Shown in pieces: positions 37,103-39,820 of a DNA stretch of 39,820 nt; position 1 is the first letter of the stretch, and each line of letters starts with the position of its first letter. The notes under the pieces are model-generated. The model searched no databases. It saw only the letters and a program-made list of their open reading frames with translations, and was not told where the DNA came from. Source of the stretch: Leptospirales bacterium (GTDB taxonomy: Bacteria > Spirochaetota > Leptospiria > Leptospirales > Leptonemataceae); NCBI GenBank assembly GCA_019694685.1, contig JAIBBM010000039.1, positions 1-39,820 of the forward strand, in the 5' to 3' direction. A program made the position numbers and the translations under genes.

Positions 37103-37997
37103 GTCACAGACTTTGATTGCGTATTCAGTTCTTGTAGCATTGCTGCAGTTTGCAATTCTACTCCTGCCCCTCGTATTCCAAACGATTGAGCTAAGCGAAC
37201 TGGTCGCGCTGCAATTTCTCGGGTCGATTGTATCGAGCTGGGCTGCTATGTTCCTCGATGGCCTGAAGACCAGACATCTATGGTTCTCTCTGCTCATCTA
37301 TGTGATTTTCGCCGCGCCCGTTGCATTGTTGTTCACTGTTTCTTTCCCAATGATGGAGACTCTTGTTTCGCGCATCGGCCTGGTTTCGCCCACTCGCGAA
37401 ATCAAATCCATACTTCAGTGGGGGATCCTCTCTGGTGTTGCACTTGAGTTTGCTGCATTCTTGCTGGTTGCATCCGGGCTCTGGATGAAATCAAAGAGAG
37501 CACCTTATTTGTTTCGTCGCGCGGGTACCAATCGTCAGGAGAAGGATTTGCTTTTTGATCTTCGCACCAGAGTGGTCAGCGATGAGATGACCAACTTCAA
37601 ATACGTCTCTTTGCAAACTGCATGTCCTGGAGTGGTGATGGAGTACAGAGGGGACATACTGGCCTTTCTTCGATTCTTTCTTCACGAGGGAACGGTTGTG
37701 ATTTTTGATCTGATCATTTTGCCAGAGGCCAGGGTCTTGCCTCACAGTAGAATGCTACCCGATTTGATTCGAAAGGTTTCAGATCAGCCCGGACTCGAAA
37801 ACGTGACTCTGGCAGCCATGCTGCCCGCAGAGGATGAAGATTCCATCCAGCGCGCCCTTTTATCCGGCGCCGGTTTTGAACAAGGCGATCTGGACCCGGA
37901 GCTATCACAATATATTAGAGACTTTCGTTTGCCTGGCTTTGAAGACTGGCAGCCATTTCGCGGTCCTTTCGAGACCTGGCTCCTCGCGAAAGACTGA
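37092..37997 (+). CDS. Membrane protein of unknown function
   Basis: About 301 residues, with roughly four membrane helices (about residues 5-25, 31-50, 58-83 and 100-135) followed by a cytoplasmic domain of about 150 residues. That domain contains RVVSDEMTNFKYVSLQTACPGVV and a predicted alpha/beta core; I recognise no family. The start is the GTG at 37092, overlapping the ligase stop by eleven bases. The frame is open to an ATG at 37041 inside the ligase. It probably follows the ligase in one transcript. Confidence 0.62.
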   Translation: MQVESQTLIAYSVLVALLQFAILLLPLVFQTIELSELVALQFLGSIVSSWAAMFLDGLKTRHLWFSLLIYVIFAAPVALLFTVSFPMMETLVSRIGLVSPTREIKSILQWGILSGVALEFAAFLLVASGLWMKSKRAPYLFRRAGTNRQEKDLLFDLRTRVVSDEMTNFKYVSLQTACPGVVMEYRGDILAFLRFFLHEGTVVIFDLIILPEARVLPHSRMLPDLIRKVSDQPGLENVTLAAMLPAEDEDSIQRALLSGAGFEQGDLDPELSQYIRDFRLPGFEDWQPFRGPFETWLLAKD

Positions 37998-38005
37998 CAT
38001 CAAAA

Positions 38006-38020
38006 CTGACAAATTTTCAG
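38006..38020. promoter_or_regulatory. Imperfect palindrome, possible enhancer site for hsp20
   Basis: CTGACAAATTTTCAG reads nearly the same on both strands (one mismatched pair). It lies about 85 bases before the predicted sigma-54 start, in the range where sigma-54 activators bind. No known activator matches it. Confidence 0.35.
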
Positions 38021-38071
38021 CTCGCTTCTCCGGATTTAGCGCGGAACTGCCCTTCTGTTGCGGTCTGCGAC

Positions 38072-38087
38072 TGGCACGCCCAATGCA
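38072..38087 (+). promoter_or_regulatory. Candidate sigma-54 (-24/-12) promoter of hsp20
   Basis: TGGCACG-CCCA-ATGCA fits the sigma-54 consensus TGGCACG-N4-TTGCW at all positions but one, with the invariant GG and GC ten bases apart. The predicted start is 38096-38098. No good sigma-70 elements are seen in the same stretch. Confidence 0.6.
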
Positions 38088-38095
38088 ATTCTGTG

Positions 38096-38117
38096 CCTGA
38101 GCCGCTGGCTCAGGAGG
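38096..38117 (+). promoter_or_regulatory. Hairpin overlapping the hsp20 ribosome binding site, possible RNA thermometer
   Basis: CCTGAGCC (38096-38103), loop GCT, GGCTCAGG (38107-38114) is a perfect 8-bp stem. Its 3' arm covers AGG of the AGGAGG site at 38112-38117, nine bases before the ATG. If the transcript starts at 38098 the stem shrinks to six pairs and frees the last G's, so mapping the start decides the matter. Confidence 0.5.
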
Positions 38118-38126
38118 AATACACAA

Positions 38127-38537
38127 ATGAATACACTGATGAGACTCCCTTCGCTCTTTGGCTGGGCTGATGAACTGGAGCCTGTATTCCGCACGGAATT
38201 GCAGGGCCATACTCCCCCGGTTGAGATCAAGAAAGGTGACAAAGAATATCGCGTTACTGCCCATCTGCCAGGCGTAAAGCGCGAGAATCTGAATGTAACT
38301 GTCGAGAACGGTTTTCTGACCATCAGCGGAAAATACGAAACTCGTGAAGAGAAAGAATACCAGACAGTTCGTTCCGAGATTGTAAGTTACTCAACATTCA
38401 AGCGTTCGCTGAAGATTGACCAGAACAGCTTTGATGTTGAAAATGTGGATGCGAAGCTAACAGACGGAGTCCTCGAAATTCGTCTGCCAATCAAAGCAAG
38501 CGTCCAGCCACGTCAAATCGACGTGAAAGTGAACTGA
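38127..38537 (+). CDS. hsp20: Small heat-shock protein, Hsp20/alpha-crystallin family
   Basis: 136 residues. The alpha-crystallin domain runs from about 30 to 125 (VEIKKGDKEYRVTAHLPGVKRENLNVTVENGFLTISG..., with GVLEIRLPIK and a final I-x-V-like tail). These are ATP-independent chaperones that hold unfolded proteins as large oligomers in the cytoplasm. ATG at 38127 has AGGAGG nine bases ahead; the frame extends to 38058 but the hairpin and promoter lie there, so the shorter start is right. A strong intrinsic terminator follows. Regulation appears to combine a sigma-54-like promoter and the SD hairpin. Confidence 0.95.
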   Translation: MNTLMRLPSLFGWADELEPVFRTELQGHTPPVEIKKGDKEYRVTAHLPGVKRENLNVTVENGFLTISGKYETREEKEYQTVRSEIVSYSTFKRSLKIDQNSFDVENVDAKLTDGVLEIRLPIKASVQPRQIDVKVN

Positions 38538-38564
38538 TTGCAGATCACTGCACGATAGTTCGCG

Positions 38565-38593
38565 GGGCGGCCAAAAGGCCGCCCTTTATTTTT
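38565..38593 (+). terminator. Rho-independent terminator after hsp20
   Basis: GGGCGGCC-AAAA-GGCCGCCC stem-loop (38565-38584) followed by TTTATTTTT, 28 bases past the hsp20 stop. The T-run overlaps the end of the convergent lipoprotein gene. Confidence 0.9.
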
Positions 38594-39560
38594 CTAGAAT
38601 CCGTGCGATGAAATCGCGCTTCTCTTTCATCTGCGGTAACAAAATCCGATCTCGCGCAAGCACAGTGGTCTTGCCTTTCTCGATAAGCTTCACTTCGTAC
38701 GGCTTCTTCATTAAGACTGTGTGAATGTACAGAGCAAATGTTTCTGAAAAATCTTCTTCTTCATCTACACAGGAATACAGAGTTGGAAAGCGTGTAGGAG
38801 AAAACTCGCTATAGAGCCTTTCTGCTTCCATCACGGAGAAGGGTGGTTTGTCCGCGTAAAACTTGATTCTTCCGCGAAGCGGGAATTCGTCGAACGTCCG
38901 CGCGAAGGGGAATTTATTTCTGTCCGGTCTACGATCGGTAAACGCGGGCAGAGAGCGGGTCACCTGTGCGATGATATGCCCGAGTTCGTGAAGGATGACG
39001 AATCGCATTCCTGCGATACGTGTGTTTGAGACTTCCGGTTCAAGAGTCACAGTGTATGACGTGCCAGGTTCGGGCTGGAATACTGTGTTTTCTTTATAAC
39101 TGATCCACTGATTCGCATTTCTTTTGAACATATTGATGTCGAGGATCAGAAACCCGAACGGAAATTCCCCTCTGTCATCAAACGCAGCTCCTGCCATCGC
39201 AGATCCGCCCAAATCTTCTACCGTGGCGATTGTAATGACGTGCTTTTGCAATAGCTTGAGCACGGGGGGCGGAAGATTGGACAGTTCTCGCGCCAGGGCC
39301 TCTTTGTCTTTTGCATCCATTCGGGCCGGTTTGGGCACAGCCTGGAAGCCGTCCGATTCGTTCCATCTGCGGATGTAGTCCAATAGCGGTTCGGTGGCCG
39401 GTTCAATGCGCGCCGGAAGTGGTCTTCCCAGCAGGTTCTGGTCCCAGGTCGACACGTGCGTGGCCGGCGCAATGGCATAAATGGCTGCGGATGCCGGAGG
39501 GGCTGGTTCCTTGCACGCAGCGGTCAGAAATAGTAATAAAACCAGACTATTGAGCCGCAT
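38586..39560 (-). CDS. Lipoprotein with HELGH zinc-protease motif
   Basis: About 324 residues. The signal peptide ends LTAAC, with Cys16 as lipid site, followed by a Pro/Ala-rich linker. The zincin motif HELGH is at residues 191-195, preceded by a hydrophobic strand (MRFVIL). A candidate third ligand is in VDEEEDFSETFALY (about 265-278), giving a gluzincin-like arrangement. It should be an outer-membrane or periplasmic metallopeptidase, or a peptidase-fold binding protein; the substrate is unknown. Start at 39560 supported by GAGAGG; the open stretch to 39632 is before the signal peptide. Confidence 0.84.
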   Translation of the reverse strand: MRLNSLVLLLFLTAACKEPAPPASAAIYAIAPATHVSTWDQNLLGRPLPARIEPATEPLLDYIRRWNESDGFQAVPKPARMDAKDKEALARELSNLPPPVLKLLQKHVITIATVEDLGGSAMAGAAFDDRGEFPFGFLILDINMFKRNANQWISYKENTVFQPEPGTSYTVTLEPEVSNTRIAGMRFVILHELGHIIAQVTRSLPAFTDRRPDRNKFPFARTFDEFPLRGRIKFYADKPPFSVMEAERLYSEFSPTRFPTLYSCVDEEEDFSETFALYIHTVLMKKPYEVKLIEKGKTTVLARDRILLPQMKEKRDFIARILEK

Positions 39561-39624
39561 AAAGCAACCTCTCGGGTCTGTGCCGATTGCGCAAGTCGGG
39601 TCATAAGAAAAAAATTTCATTTTT

Positions 39625-39639
39625 TTGTGCAATGCGCAA
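39625..39639. promoter_or_regulatory. Imperfect palindrome before the right-edge gene
   Basis: TTGTGCAATGCGCAA is symmetric except for one position on each arm. It is followed by a weak promoter-like TTGACC (39649-39654) with TACTGG 17 bases on. It lies between the divergent lipoprotein and secreted-protein genes and may be an operator. Confidence 0.3.
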
Positions 39640-39734
39640 TATTTTGGATTGACCTTTTTGCACTGCGCCGGTACTGGTTGGGCGGATTCGAAGAGCCGGG
39701 GAAGCGAATCGGGTCCATATCACGGGGGAAATCA

Positions 39735-39820
39735 ATGAAACAAGCTATTGCTATAGCACTTGTAGCGTTCGCTCTTTCGAGCGTATCTGCAGGTGAATAC
39801 GTCGTGTTCGTACATGGCCG
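39735..39820 (+). CDS. Secreted protein, probable alpha/beta hydrolase (partial, runs off window)
   Basis: Only the first 28 codons are present. They encode a Sec signal (MKQ, then an Ala/Ile/Val/Leu core ending VSAG) and the start of the mature protein EYVVFVHGR. The V-x-F-V-H-G strand is the oxyanion-loop region of many lipases and esterases, so an alpha/beta hydrolase is likely but unproven from this fragment. GGGGGAA lies about six bases before ATG. Confidence 0.6.
   Translation, partial: MKQAIAIALVAFALSSVSAGEYVVFVHG

Overview
The window looks like ordinary chromosome of a diderm bacterium with roughly 50% GC. A spirochaete of the order Leptospirales (Leptonema/Turneriella side rather than low-GC Leptospira) fits best. 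The reasons are several short lipoproteins with loose spirochaete-like lipoboxes, membrane-anchored SpoIIE-type phosphatases, an OmpA/PD40 lipoprotein, a tmRNA tag ending NNEMALAA, and a tRNA and tmRNA without an encoded CCA. The taxonomic call is inference and was not tested by a search. No CRISPR array, insertion sequence, integrase or prophage gene is visible.

Layout. 1-1514: tmRNA gene (minus), a small DoxX-like protein (plus) and a DoxX protein (minus). 1608-5947: FNR/DNR-like box, hemN, nnrS and a GT-C type membrane protein, all plus. 6006-6079: tRNA-Arg(ACG). 6092-8628 (minus): DUF971 protein, then two tandem spermidine-synthase-like membrane proteins. 8743-10238: a SpoIIE-type phosphatase whose N-terminal part is split off by a frameshift. 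10156-11490: argG. 11535-13616: OmpA/PD40 lipoprotein. 13709-16816: four tightly coupled genes, two unknown and two GT4 glycosyltransferases. 16819-18824 (minus): SixA-like phosphatase and a large membrane protein. 18909-22048 (plus): HATPase-fold protein, GT2 glycosyltransferase, MrfB-like nuclease and a small secreted protein. 22041-24118 (minus): O-antigen type ABC exporter Wzm/Wzt. 24117-26381: MrfA-like helicase. 26385-30488 (minus): mnmG, lipid kinase, lipoprotein, hypothetical. 30583-32972: patatin phospholipase and a second SpoIIE phosphatase. 33013-37102: thiolase-like protein without the usual catalytic residues, a DUF35 protein, a DUF1330-like protein (minus), and an acyl-CoA ligase fused to a second DUF35 domain. 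37092-39560: membrane protein, Hsp20 with a sigma-54-like promoter and a hairpin over its ribosome binding site, and a HELGH lipoprotein (minus). A secreted protein gene runs off the right edge.

Themes. Envelope and polysaccharide assembly recurs (three cytoplasmic glycosyltransferases, a GT-C-like protein, the Wzm/Wzt exporter). Two regulatory phosphatases plus one HATPase protein suggest partner-switch signalling, although no STAS partner is visible. Both halves of the MrfA/MrfB DNA repair pair are present but separated by the exporter. The most intriguing metabolic locus is the thiolase-like/DUF35/ligase-DUF35 module. The best regulatory find is the hsp20 upstream region.
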